From assembly GCA_002751075.1 (NCBI GenBank), contig NAOQ01000096.1, positions 122,496 through 153,982 of the forward strand: a stretch of 31,487 nt of DNA. The letters are read 5' to 3'. The position numbers and the translations under genes were made by a program. The notes beneath the pieces were generated by a model. The model did not search any database, was not told the DNA's origin, and saw only the letters and a program-made list of their open reading frames with translations. Each line of letters begins with the position of its first letter. Within the stretch, counting starts at the first letter, position 1. This document shows positions 10,913-22,639 of this stretch, piece by piece. This DNA comes from Ichthyophonus hoferi. Its lineage: Eukaryota; Opisthokonta; Ichthyosporea; Ichthyophonida; Ichthyophonidae.

Positions 10913-12061
10913 ATGGCAGGAGTGGCCTTTTACAGTCTACTGTTTTGTTTAATTATACCACTAAATATCTTCAGAAAAAATCGAAAGATAGTATGTTTAT
11001 GTATGTATGTATATTCGTTGACCAATTTTATATTTATATATTAATATATCAATACTACTGCTTAATTGATCTTTCTCTTGCCTTTTAAAGGAATTTATCT
11101 GGAATTTCTAGTTGTTTTTCCATTGTGAAGAAAAACATATAATATAATATAACATAACATAAGATTGTATATGTGACCTGGACCATAGAGTTAAACGCGC
11201 TTATTAATTGGTTTATATAATATTGTAACTTGCGGTTAAATCACTACACATAGTAGTACGATGGTACAGCATCCAATCGAAAACAGGGTTTGGAGCAAAA
11301 CAATCAATTAAAAAGGTAAGACAATATTAAGGTCGTACTATTTAATTATTTTAAAATTATAGAGGTTTTGGATTGGGTGAATAAATGTTTAATTTGATTA
11401 AACACCAATATTAATAAATATATGCACCGGTTTATATTACGTATGTTACATATTATCTATTATATTTCATACACTATATCATTTACTTTATTATATCTAA
11501 AGGCAGGGAATTCGTGAGTATTTTTAAAGAAATCAAATATAAGACAATACTACATATATGTAACACCTTATATATTATATGTAATCTGACCGTGTACATG
11601 ATAATCTACCTAACATATCGCTTATATATTATATTTATGTTATTTTATTTACACCTTAATGCACCCCATTTATATTCACTTTAAAACATAGATTAAAGGG
11701 AATACGTAGATGAAATACACAGTGAGATAAAAATTATGTAGACCAGAACCTATCATATCTTATTATATGTACGCATATCCTATCGTATCATATCTTATCT
11801 TATCTTACCCTATCCTATCCTATCCTATCCTATCCTATTCTACCTTATCTTAAATTATCCTAAACTTAACTTATTCTCTCATATCCTATCCTATCCTATG
11901 GCAGCCTACCATCCCCGCATTGCAAGGTAAGACAGCAACAAAAAGTAAACAATATGAGCTCTATGAAAAGATGAAAGAGGATATTAAGCCACCCATTGTA
12001 AAGCGTATGAAGTGGTATATAGTACTCGGAAATTGGATAATGCTATCCGTAGTATTTGGCA
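10913..12061 (+). CDS. ARM/Tim17-like gene, exons 1-2: N-terminal membrane anchor part
   Basis: Exon 1 (10913-10990) encodes 26 residues: a hydrophobic helix (VAFYSLLFCLIIPLNIF) followed by RKNRK, like a signal anchor with a basic flank. Exon 2 (11905-12061) encodes a Lys/Glu-rich linker and a second helix (WYIVLGNWIMLSVVFG). The acceptor of exon 2 is CTATGGCAG directly behind a (TATCC)n array that serves as its pyrimidine tract. Exon 1 could also be internal, because an acceptor-like CTCTACAG lies two bases before its ATG. Confidence 0.6.
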
Positions 12062-15000
12062 GTAAGTATTAGACCTGTGGTATGGTTTAATATTGTAAAG
12101 ATGCTTAAATATTGTTATATTGTGCAATGTATTTTGTGAAGTATAATATTTTATATAAACTATACTATCATCTTACTTTAGATTTTATTGTTGCTAATCC
12201 GGTGTTCGTGTGGCGTGTTGCAATGCGTTATATAATGTTATCTAAAAAATATAGTTAGTGTAATGTATTTTAAAGTAAAGTAATACAGTGATGTTCAATA
12301 CATCATACTCTGTGTATTCTCTCTTATCCTATCCCATTCTATCCTATTATATAATATAGTATAATATAATATAATAGAATAGAATAAAGTACATTAAAAA
12401 ATGCAATACAATACAATAAAATAAACCACACTACGATACACTACACTACACGACACTATAATACAACACAATGCAATACAACACAATTAAATATAATACC
12501 ATAACACCATAATATCATAAAACGCTATCCAATCATAATTGATCTTTTTTCTTATTTTCCAGTGGCTACCCTTAAATGGGATGACGTGCCAGAAAGAGCC
12601 ACAGTTTTGGCTGCAAATCCTCATCGAGCATTAAGTAGGTTTAGGCATAAGATTTGCGTATTATAAATGATCTAATTTTTATATCCACTCGTTGGTTGGT
12701 TGTTAATATTGCGTGGGCGCTGATGTTAAATTTATATAAATATATGAATATTTTATTGTATTAACTATAATAAAATTACATAAATGCACGTAAAACTATT
12801 TTGATATATGAATATATGTTTAAATGTACATAAACTGCCGATAACCTCTAGTAGAGCTATATTAAAACTTTAGAGCGAGATTATAATTGTAATTGTAGTA
12901 TAGCTATGAGGCAATAAATTATATATATATATTAATAAGCTACATCGGCCATTTTATTGGTTGCATTTTTGCCTTGACCAAGTAATTGGCAGGTAGTCTG
13001 TCTTTATATATACCCGTATGTGGCATATACACATCATTTCATATTTATAATTGTTTGGAATTGTCTATGCTAAGTTAATTAATTTCTGATCTAGATGGAT
13101 GTGTTCAGGTTAGCCAATAGTCTTTTTTATTCAAATTATAATTAGTATGTTCTAACCTATAAACTTATATTAAGCATATTTGCAATGTCTTGGTTTTATA
13201 GTATAGACATGATTGTCCGTGCTAAACGTAATCCTTGGCCAGCAACGTCTATAGCAGAGAATTAAAATAGCTTTGTTATGATTTTGAATGATATGACATA
13301 ATGCAATATAACATAATATAATATAATATAATATAGTATAATACAGTATGACATAACGTAACGTAACATAACATAACATAACAAAGCATAATAGTATTAT
13401 GAATTTGTCTGAATATAAATGAAATGCAATTGGAAAATAGAATAATATGGTTTGGTGTATTGCAGGTAAGCTACTAGTAAATAACTTGGATATGATAGAG
13501 ATTGATCTGAGAAACGCAGTGGAGTGTGCCCAATATGGTGGTAGGTTAATACATATTTTTAGTAATATTAATATATATATATGCATATTTATATGTATAT
13601 GTATATGTATATGTATGATATGGTACTAATAAAATAATCATACACTAGCACCTATACAAAATATGATATATACTTGATATACAGTTCATGGGAAACATAT
13701 AAGATGGGAATAATATAAACATAATATATTAATACAATGTGTACGCTAACTCTCACACTAACATAATATATATATATACCTAATTCATCTATATAATATA
13801 CTTATATAATATACATACATAATATACATATATAACAAACGTATATAAAATACGTACAGATAATGTAAAAGCTATGATGTGCAGCCAACCTTTCTATATG
13901 GAGAGACTACGCTCATTGGCCTGTTCCATGGCTGTGGTTAGTTTATCCAATCACATGCCTTCTATAATTTTTACTATTTTATATAATTCTGTCATTGGTA
14001 GATTTTTCTACTGTTACTAGCATATTACATTATTAATTAACTATTATACATACATAAATACATTTTATATAGTTTACCAACAATATATTAGACAAAAAGC
14101 ATAATAACTTATATTTATAGACAAAGAAATAAATTTTATTTTATGTAATAATTATTAGTTTTATATTATGTTGTTATATTATATTATGTTACGTTATAAT
14201 CTGTTATAAGGATAAATATGATTATTAAAAGAAATATCTTTAGAGGTGTTAGTTTTAGTTATTTTATTTATAAAAAAGATAACTACTGTGGTTATTATTT
14301 TATATATTTGTTCTATTTATATTTAATTATTCATCTTTATATTCTATCTCTGTGTAGATATATTCTTGTACGGTTGTATATAGATGTGTATATATAAAGC
14401 TATTATATTACTAAACATATCTTATTATTATACCATTTAATTAATATGTTCATGTATTTCTATACCTTTGTTGTATCATTTATACAAATATATAAACACT
14501 CTTATGAATATTATGTGTATAAAAAGTAATATTAATCACAAATACTGTCATACCATCCTGCATAATATCCCACTATAAAAATGTACCACTATCATACTAT
14601 TAGATAATCATATTATTGTGTAAACTATCATGCATTTTATTCTACATATTATCATACACACTATCATACATATTATCATACACACTATCATACATATTAT
14701 CATACATACTATTCTACACATTATTCTACATATTATCATACATACTATTATACATCGTATTCTACATGCTATCCTACATACTATTACATATACTATAATA
14801 CTATCATATTGTCATCTTATTGTAATCTAACACATATCTGTACCTATGTCACTCATCCAATCCACATCTAAGCCAACTGAGATCAGAAACTCTGCAGCCT
14901 CCCTATTGGAGATCATTAGTACGGGAAATGAAGAAATCAAGGCAAGTAGTGGTGATAATTAGTAATGATTAAAATGTATTGGGTGGACTTGGAATTAAAA

Positions 15001-18000
15001 TTATATTTATGAATACGATGTTAAATATAATTAATCATTGCCTTATTAATGAATTTGACTGGGTAATCAGTGGGTTATATCATGAGGTGTTCCAGATATC
15101 TACGGGGTTTTATGTAAAGCTATTAGTAGTCATAAATAGAAATGTCATATAACGGTTGCATTACAATATATCAGTAAGTATTATAAACTAAGTATTAAAT
15201 GAAATGAAGAGAAACTGGGCAGCATTAGTGCTATTTGAGTGTTAGATAAATACTGTAGTATATATATATGCCTTTACGATCTGATGGTAGAATAGATATA
15301 ATAAGCGTAATTATATATTATAATGTATAAATAAGTATATAATATATAGTAACTATAGCTACATAATATACCATATAAAATTTTAAATAATCATTATATT
15401 TTTAATCCATGTGCATCTTTATACCATCCAATTTCTTTTATAATTAAGTAGTTAATTATTAATTTTGAATTTTAACTATACGTTTAAAACCAATCACTTT
15501 TTCTCTTTAGATTCGTCTAGTAGCCAGTGGTGAACACCAGCACTACATAAATATATGTAATAATAGCAACAATTCCTTATTTGTACGACGAAAAATGGGA
15601 AATATTATATGCAATTTGGCTAGTGTAGGTAGGTAAAAAAGGGTTCTTGCAAATTTATGTTATTTACAGGTGGAACATGATTCTACAGTGTCTATATATA
15701 TTATGTACGTATTATATATATTATATATGTATTATATATCTATGTATTACATATAGAATGTATGTATTTATATATCTATGTATTATATATAGAATGTATG
15801 TATTATATATCTATGTATTATATATAGAATGTATGTATTACATGCATTGCGCAAGTATATATATATATACTTGTGTGGACTTATTAAGACAATTAATATT
15901 TACCCCATAACCAATAAGATAACATATTTATATTCAAAATATTTTATCACCTATAAATGTGTCGTGGCAATAAAGACACTGTCATTCTTCTCCAAATAAA
16001 AATTAAAGTTAAAATTCAACATACCCATAGTAACGACATTACGAATAATAAAAATAGCATTTGTAATGGGACCAATAATAACGCTCACAATAAACTTTTT
16101 TATTACCTTTTTAGGAAATAATCGCCAGCCATTGGGTGAAGCAGGCGCTATTCTAGCCCTGGAATCACTCTATAAAAATAAATACCTTATAAGAAAAAGT
16201 CAGGGAATTGCTCTAGAGCTGTTGGCTGCTGAAGCAATAAGGTGTGCAAAGGTATATAGCTATGTAGATAACTAGGCAAATATAGGGGTAGGTAGATATA
16301 TAGGTATATAGGTACGTGCTTATTTATGTATATAAAGATATATATATATATTATATACATAGGTGTATGATGGTATATACTTTATATACTTATTTTCAAA
16401 ACAATATATGAGTAAGTATGGATTAATATATATGCAAATATGACGTCATACCATAATATAGTATAGTATGTTAATATATATAAACATAAGCTTTCAACCA
16501 AGAATATTATTTTTGAAATAAATACACTACCAATCATTTTATTTCAGTCTACCTCCGGAAAAACGATGGACTGATAACGGATCAGCCGAGTGGGAGCTAA
16601 TTGAAAGGTACGTCATTATGACGATATATGACGATATATAAATGTATGTANNNNNNNNNNNNNNNNNNNNNNNNNNNNNNNNNNNNNNNNNNNNNNNNNN
16701 NNNNNNNNNNNNNNNNNNNNNNNNNNNNNNNNNNNNNNNNNNNNNNNNNNNNNNNNNNNNNNNNNNNNNNNNNNNNNNNNNNNNNNNNNNNNNNNNNNNN
16801 NNNNNNNNNNNNNNNNNNNNNNNNNNNNNNNNNNNNNNNNNNNNNNNNNNNNNNNNNNNNNNNNNNNNNNNNNNNNNNNNNNNNNNNNNNNNNNNNNNNN
16901 NNNNNNNNNNNNNNNNNNNNNNNNNNNNNNNNNNNNNNNNNNNNNNNNNNNNNNNNNNNNNNNNNNNNNNNNNNNNNNNNNNNNNNNNNNNNNNNNNNNN
17001 NNNNNNNNNNNNNNNNNNNNNNNNNNNNNNNNNNNNNNNNNNNNNNNNNNNNNNNNNNNNNNNNNNNNNNNNNNNNNNNNNNNNNNNNNNNNNNNNNNNN
17101 NNNNNNNNNNNNNNNNNNNNNNNNNNNNNNNNNNNNNNNNNNNNNNNNNNNNNNNNNNNNNNNNNNNNNNNNNNNNNNNNNNNNNNNNNNNATGTATGTA
17201 CGTATATATATGTCTGTGCGTTATGAAAATTATTATTATAATAATTTTTAAAATGACTCCCACCCACAACCAATCAAACCAGCCTCATTCTTTGTGATAT
17301 ATAAAATAATCTCTCTATGAGTGTAACAAAATTAAATTTAAAGTTTGAAATAACGATGTGATTGTGTGGCTTAATGAATTTCAGGTATGCAGAGAAGAAC
17401 AGGAAGGCCCAGTCAAGTATATTTTATAGTATTAGATCTACCATTGTTGAATCAGGATTGCTGCTTTATTTTCACACCGCGGCTGGGGGGCTGGTGGGTT
17501 GTTGTGACGCTTATATAGTGTAATTTGTACTTGGAATTTATAAACGATAAGATATATGATAGGAGATTGAAAAGTGAAAATGAAATGAAATAGCAAAATT
17601 AAAATTAAAATAATTTAAACTTGAAATGAATAGGGGCCAAGAAAGATTTATGAGAGATCTTCCATACTATCTAGATATACCACTATAATTGGACCAATGG
17701 GTGATCTAATATTAATTACTTAATGAATGAAAATTATTAATAGCGTGACATAATTAACGATTTATTTATTACTAGAACCATTTGGTTTATGTTTAGATAC
17801 CTAAATTTGAGAAGGGGTAGGGGGATTATCAGGTAATAATCTAGGATTGGTGTAGAATAAAATACAATGTTCGTCTTCAATGAGATTGAGCATAGGTTAT
17901 AAAAACATTTAAATAGTTTAATTTAAGGTCCACCATAAAGAAAACAGTTTAATTGGTCCATAGGTAATATTAAAATATGCTAAGCCTATGACTATTGGTT

Positions 18001-20607
18001 TAAATCAGGATTAAAGCTATGTTATATATAACTAAATGCTTCAATGAAATATAGCAACCTATTTACTTAAGGAAATGAACTATAGCTAAGAGTAAAGTAT
18101 ATATGTTAATGTATAACCTACTGAATCTACATTGATGGTTATATTTGTAAAAATGGCCGATATTATAATTGGTTCAAGATGATCTTAATATTTTATACAT
18201 TCTGTTGATTTTTTTAACTGGTTATTTATTGTAATATCTTATTGGTTTACCTTATCCGTACCTATGATTTTATTCTTTTCATTTCTATTAGTCTATTCTA
18301 ATGATGAATTTTATAATATGGTAGGTATGGGGTACTTGTGAAAGTATACGAGCCAAAAGGCCATTTAAAGGTAAGAAGCATAGGAGATGACTATAATGTA
18401 GATATATAGGTGTATGTATGTATGTATGTATGTATGTATGTATGTATGTATGTATGTATGTATGTATAAATATATATATATATGTATGTATATATGTATG
18501 TGCATTTATGCATAATACGTGCTATAATATAATTTTATATTATATTATGTTGTATAATATAGTACTGCATCATATGATATAATTTAAATTAATATAATAT
18601 CACACACTAAAATGTAACATGTGTTAATTATGCTCTGTTATATTGTGTAATTACAAGTTATCTTGATATACAGTGTCAGACAATGCTTTATAATATTATA
18701 TTTTATGATAATATACGATATTCTCCTTCATGGTATATCACGACTAACACTGTTTTTCATTGTTAAATATAGAGGTGATAAAATATGGTGCTAGAACGTC
18801 ATTGGTTACCTGTATGGTTCCAATTTACTTTGTCGGGGCCTCTGTGACACTCTATAATTATTTTCATCATAAGGTATGATTGGCTGCTAGAATTAAAGAA
18901 TAATTATTATTCGTGGGTTTGTGTTAGTTATAATTATATGTAGCTATTTGTAATATATACTGTATATTTTATATATATTGGACAATATAACACAATACTT
19001 TATATATAGAGAGATATTTTCAATTATATATTTATGTATGTGGTGCTATATAGCTCTCATCGATATATAGGTTCTATAGTAATTTAGTATAAGTATAATG
19101 TTTATGTAGTTCAGAAGTTATCATATATATTCTTATATACTTATGTATTATTATTAATACCTCTTTTTCCCTCTCTATCTTGTTTTATTTTTCTGTCTCT
19201 TTTTCCTTTTTTTTACCTTTTTTTCTTTTTTTCTTCTTTCTTTCTTTCTCTCCCTCTCTCTCACTTTCTGTCTTTTTTTTCTTTCCTGTTTGATATCTTT
19301 CTTTATTTTTTTTTCTCTCTTGCAATCATATATAGGCCCGTGACTCTTCTGACGTCATGCTCCTCAATACTGGCACAGCAATATCATTGGCACCTTGGTA
19401 CTGGCTTCTACCCATAGGTTAGTTGCGTTATGCCATTAAAATCTAAAAGGAATATAGTAAGCGTTAGAGTACCAAGAACGCCATAACTTCAGGTTTCATT
19501 ATATGATTATATAGTTATGTTTATTATTATTAATAGTGGTATTGGTATTACTATTATTACTACTATTATTCCTATTCCTATTCCTATTATTATTTTTATT
19601 TATTCTCAGACATATACCTTTGTTCTTTAATTGTTTTATTTCATTACCTTCAGGTTATTTTAATGCACCAATATTAGTTTAAACTGCATCACCAATATTC
19701 AGTTCTGTCTCACTATCTAGTAACATTCACAATTACATATGATATATATATGTATATAAATCTGTTATTTTAGGTAAAACAATATAAATGCATATGCATT
19801 CTAAAAGATAATACATAGTTGATTTATTTAAATATGCACATATATATGAAATTTTGCAAGTGAGCACTCTTTTAAAATTCATTCCCACCAATCCTACATA
19901 GTGGAAGAGATTTCTCCATACTGGATTGGGGGACATGTCCTTGGCTTTATGTCCTTTACAATATATCTTTATATTACAAGGTAATAATTGGTTCGCTGGA
20001 AATTTATATTTACCATTATAATTTTAACTGTATCTATTAATTGGTTCGTTTATTTATATCTATCTAAAAAATGCTATATGTGTACCTATGTATGTTCTCA
20101 GAAATGTATATTTCTATATATTATCAAATCATCTTATATGCATATTATTGTATGATCATACTTCTATACTATTATACTGTTATACTATGATACTGGGATA
20201 CTATTATAATAATATGCTATTATATCATATCATCAAACTATCCTAATCATATACTATTACTTATATACTCTGAATTATTTCAATAAATTAACATGCTTTA
20301 TTTGTTACTAAGAAAATTATATAATACTTCAACGTTTATTGGTTTTATTTCCTAGCATCAAACCCTTATTATACCTAACATATTAACATCTTGGTGACTT
20401 ATTCTCCTTTCCCCTAACATTTTCTTTCTCTCTCTCTCTCTTTCCCAACGACCCTTTATCTCTACACTTCCCCTGACCTTGTACAATCATCCTACCAGTT
20501 CGGACTTACTTCAAAATGACAACGAACTAAAGCAAAAAGATCAAGAATTTGCCCTATGGAAAGCAAGAAAGAATCTAAAGATAGGAAATAAATATCAGGA
20601 GGCATAA
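10913..20607 (+). CDS. Predicted ARM-repeat plus Tim17-like multi-pass membrane protein (15 exons)
   Basis: Exons: 10913-10990, 11905-12061, 12563-12634, 13466-13540, 13860-13936, 14873-14941, 15511-15628, 16115-16241, 16548-16607, 17385-17517, 18325-18370, 18773-18873, 19336-19417, 19902-19980, 20499-20607. They sum to 1383 bases, exactly 460 codons plus a TAA, with phase kept at all 14 junctions. Residues 4-20 and 63-82 look like membrane helices. About 95-265 is helical and armadillo-like (for example AGAILALESL, SAASLLEII). About 300-424 carries four hydrophobic segments, with AAGGLVGCCDA in the first and the R-x-D-x-x-x-N-T-G turn expected of the Tim17/22/23/NDUFA11 family. The tail is charged (DLLQNDNELKQKDQ). 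I know of no named protein with this order of domains. The exon count assumes nothing is hidden in the assembly gap of intron 9. Two separate genes is the main alternative, but the phase match argues against it. Confidence 0.7.
11760..11900. repeat. (TATCC)n pentanucleotide array, acts as pyrimidine tract
   Basis: Units TATCC and TATCT repeat with small interruptions up to the CAG acceptor of exon 2 (11902-11904) of the ARM gene. The array supplies nearly all pyrimidines of that splice site. Confidence 0.85.
12318..12530. repeat. Mixed 5-bp repeats (TATCC, ATAAT, ACAAT, ACACT)
   Basis: Successive short blocks of different pentanucleotides lie in intron 2 of the ARM gene, with the ACAAT unit also seen at the left edge of the window. 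Confidence 0.8.
12563..16607 (+). CDS. ARM/Tim17-like gene, exons 3-9: armadillo-like region
   Basis: Seven short exons (60-127 bp) encode residues about 79-278. The segments are amphipathic helices of armadillo type: SKLLVNNLDMIEIDLRNAVE, FYMERLRSLACSM, IRNSAASLLEII, RKMGNIICNLASVG and AGAILALESL. The intron after exon 6 begins GCAAGT, a GC-AG intron. To keep frame, exon 8 must use a GTGTGC donor (16242) rather than the nearby GTATAT (16252). Exon 9 ends IER at GTACGT, just before the assembly gap. Confidence 0.65.
13290..13386. repeat. ATAAT / ATAAC pentanucleotide array
   Basis: ATAAT units change into ATAAC units within intron 3 of the ARM gene, just upstream of exon 4. The minus-strand open frame across it and exon 4 is a shadow. 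Confidence 0.85.
14632..14800. repeat. Degenerate TATCATACA / TATTATACA repeat
   Basis: Units of about 10-15 bp (CATACTATCATACATATTA type) fill this part of intron 5 of the ARM gene. The overlapping plus-strand frames are periodic and not coding. Confidence 0.75.
14942..14947 (+). promoter_or_regulatory. GC-AG intron donor (GCAAGT)
   Basis: Exon 6 of the ARM gene ends ATCAAG and is followed by GCAAGT. The next in-frame exon starts after TTCTCTTTAG at 15511. A GC donor with otherwise perfect consensus is the known minor variant of the major spliceosome class. Confidence 0.55.
15740..15845. repeat. Minisatellite, three tandem copies of about 35 bp
   Basis: Copies start at 15740, 15776 and 15811, each beginning CTATGTATTA and containing ATATAGAATGTATGTATT. 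They lie in intron 7 of the ARM gene. The Tyr/Ile-rich open frame across them is an artefact. Confidence 0.85.
16651..17191. other. Assembly gap (541 N)
   Basis: The gap lies in intron 9 of the ARM gene and is flanked on both sides by ATGTATGTA. It was probably left by a tetranucleotide repeat that could not be assembled, so its true length is unknown. The four open frames that cross it are empty. Confidence 0.98.
17385..20607 (+). CDS. ARM/Tim17-like gene, exons 10-15: Tim17/22/23-like membrane domain
   Basis: Six exons encode residues 278-460. The hydrophobic segments are LLLYFHTAAGGLVGCC, SLVTCMVPIYFVGASVTLY, LLNTGTAISLAPWYWLLPI and WIGGHVLGFMSFTIYLYI. The spacing, the Gly pattern of the first helix and the loop K-A-R-D-S-S-D-V-M-L-L-N-T-G match the Tim17/22/23 and NDUFA11 pattern as I know it, though identity is low. 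Exon 10 must end at a GTGTAA donor (17518); reading through gives a stop two codons later. If the upstream join is wrong, this would be a separate small membrane protein resembling NDUFA11 or a TIM subunit. Confidence 0.6.
18412..18468. repeat. (GTAT)n tetranucleotide microsatellite
   Basis: About 14 uninterrupted GTAT units in intron 11 of the ARM gene, followed by (TA)n. Confidence 0.95.
19158..19325 (+). repeat. Long polypyrimidine tract before exon 13
   Basis: More than 150 bases are almost only T and C, ending shortly before the TATATAG acceptor at 19335. The tract is far longer than splicing needs. A mirror-symmetric pyrimidine run of this kind can form triplex DNA. Confidence 0.8.
19654..19682 (+). 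CDS. Possible alternative last exon of the ARM/Tim17-like gene
   Basis: A strong acceptor (TTTTATTTCATTACCTTCAG) is followed by 29 bases in the phase left by exon 13. They encode YFNAPILV after a shared Gly codon, then TAA. Its use would end the protein before the fourth hydrophobic segment. The longer form through 19902 has a weaker acceptor (CTACATAG) but encodes a typical membrane helix. Confidence 0.35.
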
Positions 20608-22175
20608 AGATGTGCATAGCATAGGATGGGATAGGAATAGTAGTTAGGTTACATTAAGTTTTGAAAAAGCTCTGGCAATTTCAGAGATAAAGCATACAAA
20701 CATGAAAATTGTTGTGATAAAAACGAACCAAATATAATATAAACACAAGTAATGACAATTGTTATGACAAATGGTCTACTTTATTTGAATTTAATTTAAA
20801 GATTAGACAGAACTAAAAGTCAGCCATCGGGGTAAACGTATAGGCAAACAAGTCTTAAAAACCAGTATCATAGAATAGTACTTTAATTACACGCTTGTAA
20901 ATATAATTTAATGATAGTTGTTTACCTCGATTGGTACCATTAGTACTACGGTATACCTTAGGAATTTGATCATATGCTTAACATACGTATGTACTATACC
21001 ACTAAGATGTCTTTGTTTATTTTAATCGAAGTTACTGTTTGGATGTCAAGATGATTATTATTGCACTTACTTCCTCTTTCAAATGTATTTTTTAATTGTG
21101 CCTGTGATGTATACCTGGTATTGATCAATCAGAGATTAGTAATCACATAGTTTTATCGCAGTTAAAACTTTATCACTTATATCACTTATATATAAACTTC
21201 CAAAATGATTTTTCTCAAGTTGATATTAGGTATTTTATTTTACTACAATGTAAACTATAACAAATATTAGAAAATCGGATCATATAAGGGAGTATTCGAA
21301 CTTCATGATGAACATATCAAATTTGGCTGCATCAAAAACCGAGGCAAAGTAATTATAGTTATAGTTATTATTTATTATAGGCGAGATACTTACTATATAA
21401 GCTGAAATCTACAGGATCTTCTTATAATAGCCGATAGACGTAGAGAGAATGTATGAACTCAAACCTGTGAGATACTTACAACTTTATATAGGATCCAATA
21501 AATGTATATTTTTATCTTGTGGCTATTACAATTCCTAAATTCTACTACTGATAAGGAGATACCAATTCAATAAATTCATACAGTAACTGTGAACATTGGT
21601 TAGTTGCGTAATGATTTATTTGCATAATGTTTTAATTGGATAATATCTTTCAATTTCATAGATTAATTTGTCAACAGGCAATTTGCAAGTAATTACACAA
21701 ATAAGGTAGGGCTAGCCATTTTAGAAAGGAGACCAGAATAAATGTAAACCGCAGTAAAAAAGCATAAAAGAAACAAAAAATGGCAATTATAAACACAGAC
21801 TTGATTCTATCTCTATGTGTTCTTTGTGCACGGTTTCTTTTGACACTTTTTAGCAAAGGTGCAGTACACTGTGAGCAGCTATGTTAGAACCAAAGCATTC
21901 AATGTTTTTTTTTTTTCGTTTATTACGACGTATTCCTTTAGATACTGGACCGTGCCTGGGGAAACGTTAGTACAAGTGCATCAATGCCCAGCCTTATTTT
22001 AGTTAATCATAAGCAATTACTATTACATATATGGTCTGGAAAAATAGTTAGTGCAATTTATTGGTGTTACATGCCAATCCAAGATGATCGATCCAAATTC
22101 AACCAGCCAATGGCAGAGCTCTAATGACTATAATAAGCCATTGCGGATCTTATGTTTTGAGTCCAGAACTTTCAG

Positions 22176-22194
22176 CTTAGGCATCTTGCCTAAG
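22176..22194. other. Perfect 8-bp hairpin with TCT loop
   Basis: CTTAGGCA and TGCCTAAG are separated by three bases. The stem is fully paired and half G/C in an AT-rich setting. It overlaps the unassigned 76-codon frame. Confidence 0.6.
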
Positions 22195-22322
22195 ACAAGT
22201 CTGTTGTCTATTACTCTAATATTAGCCAGATATTTATGGCTATACATTTATGTAGGTTTTTTGATAGATCCGAGTAGGTAAAAGTTTGATATCATAAGAT
22301 TATGGGAATAGTGTAATTATTT

Positions 22323-22347
22323 AATGAGCCTTTACGTTAAGCTCATT
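22323..22347. other. Hairpin AATGAGC...GCTCATT
   Basis: Seven-base perfect arms, with TTA/TAA able to pair inside them after a two-base bulge. It lies 130 bp downstream of the hairpin at 22176. Confidence 0.5.
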
Positions 22348-22639
22348 GCCTAGCGGTGTGACACTTAATACAATAGATTTAATTGGTATTAAAATACATA
22401 TAGGCCAGTTTATTCAATAATCTAAATGGGAACAATTCAAAATATTCTTATTGGCTAATGCAAATCATGAAAGATCACAGAAATCCACTAGGATTGTCTT
22501 ATCTTGATAGTCTTACACTATTGTGTCCTTATTTGGGCGGATCGTTAGCTAATTCATCAATGTAAGCGCTTGTAAACTATGTGTCGACAAATTAATTAAA
22601 ACTACGTGTTGATTCGGAGTTAACGGTCTTTTGTAACGC

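Noticed and set aside
11261-11316. ATG followed by a GTAAGA donor as an alternative first exon of the ARM gene
   Set aside because: The frame meets a stop before the donor; the exon at 10913-10990 joins in phase and encodes a membrane helix.
13170-13586. Minus-strand open frame of 138 codons
   Set aside because: It runs antisense across exon 4 of the plus-strand gene and an ATAAT/ATAAC array; its composition follows the repeat.
14616-14830. Two overlapping plus-strand frames
   Set aside because: Periodic Ser-Tyr-Ile-Leu or His-Thr-Ile strings produced by the TATCATACA repeat.
16539-17273. Four long open frames on both strands
   Set aside because: They consist almost wholly of assembly-gap N.
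22051-22281. 76-codon plus-strand frame
   Set aside because: Codon use is not odd, but there is no family, no clear splice context and it overlaps a hairpin; not enough to call a gene.
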